From Pictodentalium vernedei (lineage: Eukaryota > Mollusca > Scaphopoda > Dentaliida > Dentaliidae): a DNA stretch of 64,000 nt. The stretch covers positions 668,998,753 to 669,062,752 of the forward strand of contig CM062296.1 in the NCBI GenBank assembly GCA_031216915.1. The letters run 5' to 3'. Both the position numbers and the translations under genes were made by a program. Every line of letters starts with the position of its first letter. Within the stretch, counting starts at the first letter, position 1. The notes under the pieces are model-generated. The model ran no database searches, was not told the origin of the DNA, and saw nothing but the letters and a program-made list of their open reading frames with translations. Positions 30,711 through 42,358 of the stretch are shown here, piece after piece.

Positions 30711-31301
30711 CATGTGTTATCAGTATACAAGAGGGGCTCAACCATGGTGGCCTCATGGGATCCTGGGACACTCACAGCAGGTATGGATTCTCGCAACCAT
30801 TTTCACAGAATCCAAATGGATTCTCCCAAATGTAAATGAAATATAAGCCCTGATCTTTCTTGATTGGGCAATATTTTATCTCTGATCAGGTAGCAATCCT
30901 TTCATAATACAATCGTGAAATATACCACTTTTGTAATCACAGAGTTGTATACTTCCCTAATAAAGTATTCCAAAATTTCTGAATTATCATGATTCATGAC
31001 AAAAAGTTTTTAAGGCCTTTGTCTGAAGTTTGTCCTCTCATCCAAGACAATAAGTAAAATATTTAAACACAATTATTGACTACAAGAAATTGCAATTGTC
31101 ATAATAGTTGTGGCAAAAACAACATAACATGTTGGCCAAATCCACTCAGAACTGTACATCGATCTTTATTAGCCTTAGCTTATACACCCAGCCCCCACTG
31201 TTACACCAACTTTTGTAATAAATGACTATTTTGTCATAGCTTTCACCTTTGTAACAAGAGTCCCCAAGGGGCCTTAATCATTAACCTGTAAAAGTTGTTT
31301 A
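30711..31301. other. Unassigned AT-rich DNA with W-family traces
   Basis: About 30880-30990 resembles family W. Otherwise nothing recognised. Confidence 0.35.
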
Positions 31302-31761
31302 ACCCTCTGTACACTGATATCAAAAAGGGTCACACAAAACTTCACATCCTCTGGCAGAGAGTTCCAGGAACTCTCTGCCAGAGGATGTAAAGTCTTGTGT
31401 GAACCTTAAAAAATTCAAAATTAAACTCAAAGCTCATCTTTTCAAGAGAGCGTTCAATAATGGACCAAAATCACACTGACTGAGTCTGTGCAGCGCCATA
31501 GAATGTTTATCATTTCCTTGTAAATAAGCAACAGTTATGAGCGCTATATTAAGTTCATCATTATTATTATTATTATTATTATTAAAATACTAAAATTTCA
31601 AGCAGCAAATTTTTCCCAGCATGCAACTGGGAATTTAACCAGGTCATTCTCACGCATTGAGCTCTGTCATACAAGATTAAATTGATTAAATTCCTGGGTG
31701 TATGATGGGAAAAATTGCAGGGTGAAATTTTCATATTTAGACATCAGAATGCACAGGGTTA
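31302..31761. mobile_element. MITE with TTAACCCTCTG ends, host of a LINE tail
   Basis: Left end TTAACCCTCTGTACACTGATATC and right end GACATCAGAATGCACAGGGTTAA are inverted repeats. The right half contains TGGGAATTTAACCAGG..CCTGGGTGTATGATGGGAAA and is related to 53340-53560. The left half is occupied by the LINE segment at 31329-31584. Confidence 0.55.
31329..31584 (+). mobile_element. 3' end of a non-LTR retrotransposon with inverted 5' arm
   Basis: The plus strand from 31367 encodes NSLPEDVKSCVNLKKFKIKL...HLFKRAFNN and then a TGA, the typical C-terminus of LINE reverse transcriptase ORFs. A short 3' UTR and an (ATT)n tail (about 31559-31584) follow. A 37-bp inverted copy of the start of this segment (31329-31365) abuts it, forming a hairpin with 31367-31403. 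LINE 5' inversion (twin priming) could explain this. Confidence 0.7.
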
Positions 31762-32875
31762 AAGGGGGGTTTCAGGTCATATCCAGCATCCATGGCTAAT
31801 TAACACTCCAGTGTCAAACATGAAACCAGGTACTTCATTTAAACAAGTTTGAATTTAATTAATGATGCACAGCCCAATCATCAATCCAGACACTTGATTT
31901 AAATAAGTTTGAATCTGCCCTGCCCACCCCCCTCCCCCTTCTCACCCTCCATGTCCCCCTCAAAGAATACCAAATATCATTAGATTCTGACTGGTGGGTA
32001 TGAATGAGAAAATTAAAAAAAATAATCTTCACATTAGCCTTTCAAGTGTTTTTGAATGAAGATATTAACCCCAATAGTCTGGAACCATGTCCAATAAACT
32101 TGAAGTTATTTCAAAATTATATTATTAGGCTCTGCAGAGAATAACTCAAATTTTATGTGGATGGTATTTACTTTTCGAAAAAAGTGCATAAATATAACAA
32201 AAAAATGCCTAAAAAACATGAAAGCCTCCCTCCCTCATTAATTTGAAAAATTAAATGCTCGAGAACCAAATGTATTTTTGTGTCTGGCCTTAAATGTATA
32301 CATAGCTCGACAAATTACAGTACACATGATTACAGATGAATAGTTACTCAGTGACCTGGAAGGTGGACATCAATTCACACCTTTACTTGCTATACCAGTT
32401 GAAACTTGAGACCCAAACAGCAAATGTGCAGTTCTAATAATGGCTCACTCAGAAAATAACTTCATGGTCCTAAACCAGCATTGTTGGTTTGTGTCCTCAA
32501 GTTCCAACTGGTCTAGCAAGCACAAGCAAGTGAACAGATATCCAGCCATAATCAATGGTGACTCAGAGCATCAAATAACCCTGTAATTACTGTGTGAGAT
32601 AGGGAAATTCAATGTATGAAATTCTTTAGCTTCTTGGGGGATTAAAGTAGAGAGCAGCCATAGGGAATAATTCCTCACGTGCTAACAACACAACATTTCC
32701 AGGAGAAATTTCCAGTTTGTTCTTTTTTGGAGAGGTTTTCTCACAGGGCTTAAAATTCAAGGGAGAATCAGAAATGTTTCTCACAAATGATTCTCACAAG
32801 GAATTGTCACTGAGAATCAACTTTGATGCCAATAAAATGTTCATTTGATTCTCGTCATAGATTCTGAAAATGTCT
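31762..32875. other. Unassigned AT-rich DNA
   Basis: Inverted blocks near 32390 (TGCTATACCAGTTGAAACTTGA) and 32500 (TTCCAACTGGTCTAGCAAGC) with about 100 bp between suggest a decayed foldback. No coding signal. Confidence 0.4.
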
Positions 32876-33125
32876 TTAACCCTTTACCCAACGTAACGGC
32901 CAAAACCGGCCAGCGCTATTCTCAAAAAACGCCTATTAATTTTAATTATTTTTTCATTTTTTGTCTCAAAAACATAGGTTATGACCCCTCATTGGAACGA
33001 GCTCGTCGAGCTCGTTCCAACAAGGGGTCATAACCTATGTTTTTGAGACAAAAAAAGAAAAAATTTAGTTATTCAAGAATTTTTTTTGCAAGTGTCGTCT
33101 GCTTTTCATGTTAGGTAAAGGGTTA
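32876..33125. mobile_element. TTAA-type palindromic MITE (family P), well preserved
   Basis: TTAACCCTTTACCCAACG at the left, GTTAGGTAAAGGGTTA at the right. The central palindrome around 32953-33058 is near perfect apart from a CATTGG/CAACAAGG change. Very close to 26270-26519. Confidence 0.8.
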
Positions 33126-33224
33126 TAAGTCTGGAGAATTCTATTTTGCTCTCTTATAATAAGTTAACACTTTGATTCAGTTGTGGTGTCTAGTGAAGAA
33201 TTGCCTGCCAACAATACTTCATTG

Positions 33225-33450
33225 CAAAGTATTCCACCGGTGGACAATATTTCCATGGATGCAATAATAAGAGATTCCAAACACTAATTATAGGAATAAT
33301 CATCAAAAATTTAATTAATGAAGCACCGGGTAGAATCCGGTGCTTCATTCATTAAGATTTTGCCGATGATGACTCTTATTACTTGGCAAACACATGCAGG
33401 GACATCACTGCTCACACATGGGTTACGATCAGTCCATGCCGACTGTAGGG
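33225..33450. mobile_element. MITE family G, left end eroded
   Basis: Contains GATTCCAAACACTAATTATA, the GAAGCACCGGGTAGAATCCG palindrome and a GATCAGTCCATGCCGACTG right terminus next to TA. The left CAGT terminus is not recognisable. Confidence 0.6.
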
Positions 33451-33654
33451 TATACATGGAGCCAAAACTTCACTGGAGATCACTTCCAAGTTACTGTGAC
33501 TTTCATCAGCTTGACCACCAAAAGCCTAAATGCTGGAACACGTGTTCTGCATGTGCATGTAAGGCAAGAAACTCACAAAACTTTGAACAAGGTCCTTGAG
33601 GGTTAAACTCTAAATGTATAAATATGGAGTTTGTCATTTACTATGGAATATGTA

Positions 33655-33870
33655 CTCATTGCACTCAAAGGGTATAACGGCACTCTCAAAATACATATGA
33701 ACCGTAGACTGTGCTCAAGGTTTTTGGGTTTCGGGCTCACGTAGCCGTCACGGTTGACCATTCACTACCAAAAGGGGACGTACTCATCTAGACATGAACT
33801 CGAACCTGCATGTAAAATTTTGTGATGATCGGAGAAGAACTACAGGGTGTAGCCTGTGCTAAACATCATG
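33655..33870 (+). repeat. Single-monomer remnant of the Helentron-like element
   Basis: One core monomer (CGTAGACTGTGCTCAAGG, GTAGCCGTCACGGTTGACC, AAAAGGGGACGTACTCATC) followed by the start of the 3' block (GAAGAACTACAGGGTGTAGC). The terminal hairpin is absent. Confidence 0.7.
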
Positions 33871-33894
33871 ATAGGACTGCTATCTGATCATGAC

Positions 33895-34805
33895 TTGGGC
33901 CCTGTGAATCACCCATTTTCACTTTGAATCAAATCAGGTCTATTATTCATATTCAAATCAAATTTTGAATCGAATCAGGGGCATCTTGAAGCTGACCAAC
34001 TGGGAGAAGGGGGGTGGGGGGGGTGCTGTAAACCTGATTTGTTCCAACAGCAATGGCTCAAGTCCAGATTGATAAAATATTCCAACTATAACACCAAGGT
34101 ATGCCTTTGTCAAAGGCATACCTTGGAGTTGTAGTTGGAATATTACCCAGTAAAGGTTATGGTTCAAAAACAGAAATGGGTGCGAGAATCATCAGTACTA
34201 GGCACTGCACAGGGCTAACCAGTAGCAACAACTCATCACTGATGCTGCCTGGAAACTTTAAATTTTCTTTCAACAGTGGAAGCGTCTACTGAGACAGGAA
34301 TTAACATGGCTGGTAGCATGGGTATAGATGTTGTTTCTGTTTAGATAGCAGAAACTGCACTCAGTCTTTATTTTCAATATTATTAATGTACAATTTCCAC
34401 CAGAACTATAGAGTACAGCCACTGTGGCGTGGTCACTTTCCACGGGTTGGCAATATACCCATGGATGCAATAATGTTAGATTCCAAACACTAATTATAGG
34501 AATAATCATCAAACATTTTAATTAATGAAGCACCGAGTATAACCCGGTGCTTCATTTATCAAAATTTTACTGATGACAATTTTTATTATTTGGTAAATGC
34601 ACACATGGACATCGCTGCCCATGCATGGAATATGATCAGTCCACGGTGACTGTACTGTATGTATTGTGAAACAACGAAAATGACTGGTGCTAAGCTATAA
34701 TTCAGAGCAAAGATTTGAAAGGAAACGAATTGTGCAACTGATTCGAATCAAACCGAATAGCAACTTAAGATTCTAAATCGAATCAAATCTCAAAGCTTCG
34801 AAAGG
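33895..34805. mobile_element. hAT-like MITE (family O) with nested family G MITE
   Basis: The left end (GGGCCCTGTGAATCACCC) and interior match 35626-36219, including the palindrome CCAAGGTATGCCTTTG / CAAAGGCATACCTTGG (about 34091-34126). A G-run lies at about 34008-34022. A family G MITE interrupts at 34413-34655. The right end is diffuse. Confidence 0.55.
34413..34655. mobile_element. MITE family G nested in family O
   Basis: Left end CAGCCACTGTGGCGTGGTCA, right end GATCAGTCCACGGTGACTG, TA outside. Palindrome GAAGCACCGAGTATAACCCG at about 34526-34555 with one arm mismatch. Confidence 0.65.
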
Positions 34806-35179
34806 ATCTAATCGCGATACATTTACACCATTGGATTGAGATGTGATAAATGAAATATTACAAAACCAAGACTAAATCAAGTATTTATTTACTGGCATTT
34901 ATGGCTAATTTATGATGCAACCCACTTTATGACGACCTTGACCCCCAGGTATTGATTACCAGTTTGCAAATATTCAAAACTGACTCTAACCAACTGACCA
35001 TTCACGTGGGTTGGAGATGGCTAACCGAACGCTCGGCTATTGTAAAAATCTTGGGAAACTGTTTTTTTATCATTAACAAGTATTCATGTATTGCATGGAA
35101 TTGAAATATACATATAGCCTATATATAGCCTCTCACCGCAAAAGTCGAAAAATATATCAAGACAAAAGAAAGGCTGCTG
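34806..35179. other. Unassigned AT-rich DNA
   Basis: Nothing recognised; a related, inverted sequence occurs near 55100-55290. Confidence 0.35.
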
Positions 35180-35422
35180 AACTGGTAGAGTGCTAGAAGC
35201 CCATATTTGGGCTTTATTCTGAACTGCAGGTACCTAAAGTTAAAGGCTTCATATTCTGTGGAAGTCCTTCACACTATCTTTTAAGTAAAATTACTTCATC
35301 TCTATCAATTTGCATCGTTACAATTTATGGGAGAGTGCCTGCACTTTCCCATGAATTGTAACAAGACAAAAATGTGTGAACAAATGTTGAGGCTGAGAAA
35401 ATATTTAGCACTCTACCAGTTA
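35180..35422. mobile_element. TTAA-type foldback MITE (family L)
   Basis: Ends AACTGGTAGAGTGCTAGAAG and AGCACTCTACCAGTT. Palindrome TTACAATTTATGGGAGAGTG / CACTTTCCCATGAATTGTAA, subterminal AAGCCCATATTTGGGCTT hairpin. Same family at 38144, 43232, 52765 and 54849. Confidence 0.7.
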
Positions 35423-35625
35423 AGTTACACAGACTTTACCATTCATGACGCAACTTTTGACTAACCGGTCATCTGTTCGAGTAGATTTTAATTTGCGTAA
35501 CAATCGCGCAAACGAAACAAGTGTTCTCGTCAAATTTTGCACACTGGGTTACAGAGTACTATTTTACCATTTAAGCTTTACCACAGTAAACAAGCACTGC
35601 TCCATTTTCCAGGGTCACCACAGGG

Positions 35626-36219
35626 TAGGGCCCTGCAAAGCTTCAAGATTCAATTCAATTTAGAATCTCAAGTTGATATTCGGTTGGTATTTGATTAGAC
35701 TCAAATCCTTTGAATCTTTTCACTGGAATTTCACTTGATATCAGCTATCTTAGTCGTCTCATGAAATGTATAGACGATATAGAAATTGTACATAACTAAT
35801 GTCGAAAATAAATACTGAGTGTAATTTCCGCTACATTAACATAAAAGCATCTGTACCCATGCCACCACCCATGCCAATTCCAGTTTCATTAGACACTACC
35901 ACTGCTGAAAGCAAATTTAAAGTTCCCAAGCAGAATCGATCATGAGCACACGGTTGCCAATGGCTAGCCCTGTGCAGTGCCCAGTACAGAATTCTCGCAC
36001 CGGTTTCTCTTTTTGATTGAAGATCCTTACTGAGTAATATGCCAACTACATCACCAAGGCATGCCTTCGTTGAAGGCATGCCTTGATGATGTAGTTGGAA
36101 TATTTTATCAGTCAGGACCTCAAGATGCCTGTATTCAATCCATGGCTCAATTCGATTTCAAAAATAGATTTAGTTCAATTTGAGATTCAATTTAAAAGTA
36201 TGTGATTTGCAGGGCTCTA
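35626..36219. mobile_element. hAT-type MITE (family O) inserted in a SINE-B remnant
   Basis: Ends TAGGGCCCTGCAAA and TTTGCAGGGCTCTA. 8-bp flanks CCACAGGG (35618-35625) and CCATATGG (36220-36227) match at 6 of 8. The palindrome CCAAGGCATGCCTTCG / GAAGGCATGCCTTG lies at about 36054-36085. The left flank (about 35565-35625: TTTACCACAGTAAACAAGCA) is a remnant of SINE-B. Confidence 0.7.
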
Positions 36220-36227
36220 CCATATGG

Positions 36228-36636
36228 AGATAAAATCAAGAAACAAAAACGAAAATGGCATCTGCAATGCAACATTTGCTTTCATGTTTTTTTTTTCAAC
36301 AGGTGAAATTTTACAGCATTGTGGGTCAACTCCATGAAGTTAGATCTGTGACAAACTGTGTAGCCCAAGTATGATCCACAATATTTTTGTATATCCTGGT
36401 TGGCTCTGATGTAACCTGGCTGAAAAAGTGATGGTGAGGGTGGAAAGCATGTCTTCCCAACTTCAGAAATGGAATATTTATTTCTAGATTGATACACATA
36501 AAACAGTTTTCTCAAATTTAGTTAGCCTATGAAAGCTTTAGACATGTTTTTTTTTTTTTTTGTGCTACAGAATCAAAGATGAAGCATGATGTTCACAAAT
36601 GAAGTTTAAATTGGAATGGCTGTGAGCAAATCATCT
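36228..36636. other. Unassigned AT-rich DNA
   Basis: Nothing recognised. Confidence 0.35.
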
Positions 36637-36887
36637 TTAACCCTTTACCTAACATGAAAAGCAGACGACACTTGCAAAAAAAATTCTTGAATAACTAATT
36701 TTTTTCATTTTTTGTCTCAAAAACATAGGTTATGACACCTCATTGGAACGAGCTTGACGAGCTCGTTCCAACAAGGGGTCATAACCTATGTTTTTGAGAC
36801 AAAAAATGAAAATATTTTGAAAATTAATTGGCAATTTTTGAGAATAGCGCTGGCCGGTTTTGGCCGTTAAGTTGGGTAAAGGGTTAA
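36637..36887. mobile_element. TTAA-type palindromic MITE (family P), inverted orientation
   Basis: Same family as 26270-26519 read in the opposite orientation: TTAACCCTTTACCTAACATG with CAGACGACACTTGC at the left, GGCCGTTAAGTTGGGTAAAG at the right, TTAA flanks. Well-matched central palindrome of the TGTCTCAAAAACATAGG subtype. Confidence 0.8.
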
Positions 36888-38141
36888 AGAACTTTCCCAT
36901 TATGAAATTTTGATTATGACATATATTAATGACATATATCAAATTTGGATCTAAAGAAAGCATTTTTTGGACAGTTTTGAATAAAAATTTTCATTTGACA
37001 ACTGGGAAGGTACCATGTAAGTATGAATGGGATAAGGTGTAAGTAACAAACTTATGCTGCTTGCTTACACTGTACCCACATAGAATTTAAGTTATGAAAC
37101 ACTATTTCACCTGCAGGATTGATGACACAAAAGTCACTCTACACTGAACAGACCGATGCTCAGAATGTTATCTTCTTTATCTATCCAAGAAAAATAGACA
37201 TTCCGAGTTTTGATGAGAAAACTGAGGCTTCTGCTGGATTTTCATTTATCCACAGTATTAACGAAAACAGGACTAGATTGTTCCTTTCAAATTTAACTTC
37301 TCTATGAATGGTTAAATCTGTACTGAATATGCTTAAATAGTCATTTTGTATATGTTTTTTAACACATTCCTCCCACATCTCTGGGAAGGCCATGCAGTTT
37401 TCAACCAGATTACATCTGATCTAGCCTGGCTATACAGAAATTTCATGGATCACACCTAGACTACACAATTTGTTATGGATCTAGCTTCATGCTATTGCGG
37501 GTAGGAACGTGGACAGAAAATTTTGACCAGATCACGACTGGGTCATGATTTGGTCAAAATTCTATCCACTTTTGTAATAACACTGCTGTACATTATTGAT
37601 TCCTTTCATATTCCACTTCCTGCACTTGCACAAACTGTTTGATTCACACAAAAAATCTCGAGAACATTCTGTCACAATTGTTTCCTATGGTCGAGGCTGC
37701 ACTGAGTGACTTTGTTCATATCTATTTATGAGTTGATTCATTGTTTCCTTGTTAATCATATACTAAACATCACTTGAATCATTCAACCTTCTGCATTCAA
37801 TATTTTTTAATTGTCCTAACCTATTCTAGAGAGATCTCATGGCATCTGTTCACCAACATCTATTGCTTTTTTATTATATTCAACATCAGAAGTCATCATC
37901 TGGACTCTGCTGAAAAGGCTTAAAGCCTTGATATACATGTACATGAGAGCTTTTTAACACTTGATCAAATATGCTGGGATCTATCTATATTCCTTAAATG
38001 TCAGATGGACTCACAAAGCAGCCGATATAATAAAACTTTTAATATATAAAGAAAAAGGTAATTCTATGCCCTTTTGGGTGGGATATAAAGTACTCACAAA
38101 ATTTAGGTAAAGCTAAAAGATAGGGGACTCTGCAGATTACA
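36888..38141. other. Unassigned AT-rich DNA, a W-family fragment at about 37490-37600
   Basis: The fragment carries ATTTTGACCAGATCACGACTG and TTTTGTAATAACACTG. Otherwise nothing is recognised, and no open frame has a motif. Confidence 0.35.
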
Positions 38142-38143
38142 TT

Positions 38144-38388
38144 AACTGATAGAGTGCTGAATTATTTTTGACCATCAAATCTTGTACACATGTCGTTGCC
38201 TTGTTACAATTTATGGGAGAGTGCCAATTGGCACTCTCCCATAAATTGTAACAAGGCAAACCCTTACAGACTAAATAATGTCACTTCAAAGATAATACAA
38301 AGCACATCCACTGAATATGAGCCTTCAAGTTGTGGTACCTGCACTAAAGAATAAAGCCCAAATATGGGCTTCCAGTACTCTACCAGTT
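38144..38388. mobile_element. TTAA-type foldback MITE (family L)
   Basis: TTAACTGATAGAGTGCTG at the left, AGTACTCTACCAGTTAA at the right. The palindrome GTTACAATTTATGGGAGAGT / ACTCTCCCATAAATTGTAAC (about 38203-38263) is perfect. Orientation opposite to 35180-35422. Confidence 0.75.
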
Positions 38389-38780
38389 AAAAAAAAAAAC
38401 ATGCATTTTCTCACCTTTTATGTTCGTTTCCTTATTTCTCAAACTTTTTTTCTATAAAATATCCAAGAGATATTTAATTTTCACTAACATGGGTGAGTAT
38501 TTTAACTCCTTTAATACTTCTATCACAGTGATCCAGCATCAAAACTTCCTTTTTGATATACAAATGTACATATTTCTTTTACCTGTTGCAAAAGAGGGAT
38601 CTGTTTCTTTTGATTTATCAGATTCGCCCCCTCCCCCACATTGAAAATGGGAGAATTTACTAAGTTTTGTGAGGGTTAGGATTAGCCTTCAGTACGCTAA
38701 CTCTAACTCTCACTACTCTAACCCTAAATTTAAGGGTAAAGTCCTTGTTTCTTTGGGGTATTGAAATATTTATGGCTGGT
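38389..38780. other. Unassigned DNA
   Basis: Short TAACTCTAACTC / TAACCCTAA words near 38698-38727 are not a telomeric repeat array. Nothing else seen. Confidence 0.35.
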
Positions 38781-38781
38781 A

Positions 38782-39221
38782 CAGTGGAACCCTGTTAATT
38801 GAATAGCCAATTTGTCAATGAAAATTATTCAATTAACAGGAGTATTCAATTAACAGGGATTGTGTCACTTTCCTGTATTATAGAGATAAACTTAGCATTT
38901 ATTCTATTATATCTTGTTTGATAGAGCTCCATGAGCTCTCAGCTCTGTCAAACAAGATATAATAGATTAAATGCCTATATTGGATGGATGTACTGAGGCC
39001 AAATAGGTCTATAAACAAAGAAAAACTGGGGAGAGTCAGGGTATTTTCTCGACAGGTTACAAGATTTTTTATTCAATTAACAGGAGTTTACTCTATAACC
39101 TATATTCAATTAAGAGGTAAAATTTGTACTAGGGGTATGGCAAATGGTTTTGTGTTGGGAAATTATATTCAATTAACAGGGTTACTCAGTTAAGAGATAT
39201 CCAATTAAGTGGGCTCCACTG
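38782..39221. mobile_element. Pogo-like MITE, complete
   Basis: CAGTGGAACCCTGTTAATTG at the left, CAATTAAGTGGGCTCCACTG at the right, TA on both sides. Internal ATTCAATTAACAGG words recur. Central palindrome TTATATCTTGTTTGATAGAG..CTCTGTCAAACAAGATATAA. Reference copy of its family. Confidence 0.8.
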
Positions 39222-39470
39222 TATAGTGAGGGTAAGGGTAGCTTACCACTAAGATAACACTCACTATACCAACTCCAAAACCAGGAGTGAATGTAAAACA
39301 TGTATACCAGTTCATTGTAATGGTTTCTCCCTTAAGACATCAACAAAAAAACAACCAACATGAATGGAAGGTACTGAAGTACGATCACAAATCATGAATG
39401 AGTGTTGAATCCGAATATTATGGCTTTCGAAACTGAAAAAATGTTGTCTGAAGGCTATGACTGATATTAA

Positions 39471-40815
39471 TGAAAGTGTCAATTACACTGTAGCTTAACT
39501 TGTCTGTGTGTTGTGTTTGATGAAAAGGATAATGTTCAATATTTATGAAAGGATTATGAAATAAGACAAGAATTGTGATAATTGGGAATATGTTAATTTC
39601 TGTTCCCTGTATGCTATGTTTTTAATAAAAATAATATGAGGTGTGGACTGTACTAAAGAACTGAGGGGTGGGTTAATGTGGCCTTTACAGTTAACGTATG
39701 TGGCCCTCACAGTTAATGTATGTCAACAAAAGTTACCAAGTTACAGTGAAATTATTCCAAAACGAGTCATCCTATCAAGTTACAATGATATCCCTTCATA
39801 AATATGGCCTGTAGACTGTGCTAAAGGTTTTCGGGCTTCAGACCTGTCTAGCCATCACGACTGACAGATTGCAACTAAAAGGGGACATCCTCATCTCGAC
39901 ATTGTACTGAGTCATTCTACCAAGTTACAATGAAATCCCTTCATCTAAGCATTATATGGAGTCAATCTAGCAAGCTACAATGAAATCCTTCCATAAATAC
40001 GACCTATAGACTATGCTAAAGGTTTTCAGGTTTTGGGCTCAGGCAGCCATCACAGCTGAATGATCATGACTAAAAGGGGATGTTCTCATCTAGACATTAC
40101 TTGGAGTCATCCTACCAAGTTACAATGAAATCCCTTCATAAATATGTCCTGTAGACTGTGCTAAAGGTTTTCGGGCTTCAGGCCCCTGTAGCCATCACAG
40201 TTGAACAATCGCATCCAAAAGGGGACGTTCTCATCTAGAGATTATATGAAGTCAACCTTCCAAGTTACAATGAATTCCCTCCATAAATATGACCTGTAGA
40301 CTGTGCTAAAGTTTTTCGGGTTTTGGGCTCAGGCAATCGTCACTGTTGACAGATCACAACCAAATGGGGAAGTTCTCATCTAGACATCATACAGAGTCAT
40401 CCTACCAAGTTGCAATGAAATCCCTCCATATTAAATATGACCTGCAGACTGTGCTAAAAGTTTTTGGGTTTCGGCTAGGGCAGCCATCACGGTTGACAGA
40501 TCATGACCAAAAGGGGACGTTCTCATCTAGACATTATACAGAGGCATCCTACCAAATTACAATGAAATCCCTTCATAAATACGACCTGTAGACTGTGCTA
40601 ATGGTTTTCGGGTTTTGGGCTTAGGCAGCCATACCGGTTGACCGATCGCGGCCAAAAGGGGATGTTCTAACCCAGATATGAAATTTTGTGACGATCAGAC
40701 AAGAACTACGGGGTGTAGCCTGTGCTAAAGGAAAATGTGAACAGACTCACAGACTAACAGACGTCCACACGCATGATGGCAATAGCTTATTTTGACTTTG
40801 TCAAGTTAAACTAAA
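39471..40815 (+). mobile_element. Helentron/'pearl'-like element, short-core relative of 21151-23905
   Basis: The 5' block (TGAAAGTGTCAATTACACTG, 39471 to about 39740) and the 3' block (CTACGGGGTGTAGCCTGTGC, CAGACTCACAGACTAACAGA, hairpin 40784-40812) match the longer element. The core has about six monomers: an unusual first unit, a c remnant fused at about 39943, then d, a, e, f, g. The terminal a-e-f-g order is identical to the long element. Confidence 0.75.
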
Positions 40816-40861
40816 AATTGAATATCTTTCGGTTAATTTACAGAAAAGAGTATGAGAAATA

Positions 40862-41262
40862 TTATTATTATTTATTTATTGGTGTTTAAGGTCACATACT
40901 TATGCACAAATGGCTAATCATGACCGCGACAATTTTATGGGTGTAGGAAGCGGGAGTACACGGAGAGAACCATCGAGCAACGACGAGCAGCTGCCAGCTC
41001 CCCAACATAGTAACTATGCACTGCAGTACAGGCAGGGTTAGATTGGTTGAAGACATGTGCACCATTGACGTGCAGTACACCTTAGTACACCGAGTCATCG
41101 TGCCCCCATGTGGACAATGGGGGTTAAGTGCCTTGCCCAAGGACACAGTGCGGGAGTCCGAATTGATCGCTCAGCCATCCGATGATTAACCGGGCTCAAC
41201 GTTGCTTAACTCAGGTGATCTAACAAGAACCGGTTACCACAATGCCACCACGCCCCCATAGA
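40862..41262 (-). mobile_element. 5S-rRNA-headed SINE, full length, 10-bp target duplication
   Basis: Minus orientation, with the (AATA)n tail at the left. At the right the head contains a 5S rRNA-like segment (about 41175-41230; on minus GATCACCTGAGTTAAGCAAC then GGTTAATCATCGGATGG), preceded by a GGGGGCGTGGTGGCATTGTG leader. The body is that of the tRNA-headed SINEs (CCTTGGGCAAGGCACTTAAC, GTGTACTAAGGTGTACTGC). ATGAGAAATA flanks at 40852-40861 and 41263-41272. Confidence 0.8.
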
Positions 41263-41557
41263 ATGAGAAATAAGAAAACAAGTATGAAGGTGAGAAAATT
41301 TTGTGATTTTTATATAATTTGTTGAGAGTCCCCTTTTTTTAAGCCGTTCCAAAATTTGTTGCATCAAGATTATTTTCAGTGATTAAACATGTATAGTACA
41401 GTTGCCGTGGATTGGTAGTAATCCATGAGTGGGCAGTGATGTTCATGCATGCATTTACCAGGTAATAAAAATTATCAGCAGCAAATTTTAATAAATGAAG
41501 CACCGGGTTGTACCCGGTGCTTCATTAATTAAATATTTGATGATTATTTGTGTTAAT

Positions 41558-41957
41558 GGGGGCGTGGTGGCATTGTGGTAACCGGTTCTTGTCGGATCAC
41601 CGAAGTTAAGCAGCATCGAGTGTGGTTAGTAGTTGGATGGGTGACCATTTCAGCGATTGATTCGTGCTCCCGCGTTGTGTCCTTGGGCAAGGCACTTAAC
41701 CCCGATTGTCTACAAGGGGGCACGATGACGTTGTGTACTAAGGCGTACTGAATGCCGATGGTGCGCATGTCTTCAACCAACCTAACCCTGCCTGCGCCAT
41801 GGTGCAGAGTTACAATGTTGGAGAGCTGACAGCTGCTCATCGTTGCTCGGTTGTTCTCTCCGGGTTCTCCAGCTTCCTCCACCCATAAATCTGTCACCGA
41901 CATGATATGACCCTGGCTGTTAAAGTGTCATTAAACCATAATAAATAAATAAATTAG
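41558..41957 (+). mobile_element. 5S-rRNA-headed SINE, full length
   Basis: Leader GGGGGCGTGGTGGCATTGTG, then a 5S rRNA-like internal promoter region (41587-41646: GATCACCGAAGTTAAGCA and GGTTAGTAGTTGGATGGGTG), then CCTTGGGCAAGGCACTTAAC and the common body. The tail GTTAAAGTGTCATTAAACC-ATAATAAATAAATAAA matches the tRNA-headed SINEs, not the copy at 40862. 5S-headed SINEs are the SINE3 class. Confidence 0.85.
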
Positions 41958-41959
41958 AG

Positions 41960-42265
41960 GTACTGTGAGATGGCTCACAAACTGATACCCCCCACGCCTC
42001 AGTTGTAGCCTTTTTGGTACATTAAAATGTATAAGTTAGATTATCTCCCATTGGAAATGTCAGAACGGAATTATATTGCTTCATGCACGTCTTCATATGG
42101 AGTTCTTCCATTGTGTAAAGTTTCATGAAAATTCTTCGGTTTAGGGGGAGTTGCGCTTATAAGGATGGACAGATGGACAGACGGATGGACGGATGGACAG
42201 GGTGATTCCTATATACCCCCCCCACCCCCCCAAAAAAAAAAACTTTGTTTGCGGGGGGTATAATA
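41960..42265 (+). mobile_element. Helentron-like fragment with GGACAGAC microsatellite and poly-C
   Basis: Contains AAGTTTCATGAAAATTCTTCGG, a (GGACAGAT/C)n microsatellite at 42162-42200, the CCTATATACCCCCCCC motif and a GGGGGGTATAAT complement. These short modules are common at the 3' ends of bivalve-type 'pearl' elements. Class inferred. Confidence 0.5.
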
Positions 42266-42358
42266 TATTCGTGTAAATAGTATTTGAATTTAATATTATT
42301 GCATCCGTGAAAATATTGCCCACCCTTGGAAAGTGACCAGTCCATGACAGCTGCACTG

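Noticed and set aside
33318-33606. Two overlapping plus-strand frames of 93 and 70 codons
   Set aside because: They begin in the family G MITE palindrome and have no recognisable motif or codon signal.
38698-38730. Telomere-like TAACCCTAA words
   Set aside because: Only a few imperfect repeats; not an array.
41587-41646. 5S rRNA gene
   Set aside because: Only the internal promoter-like part is present, inside a SINE repeated at four places in the window.
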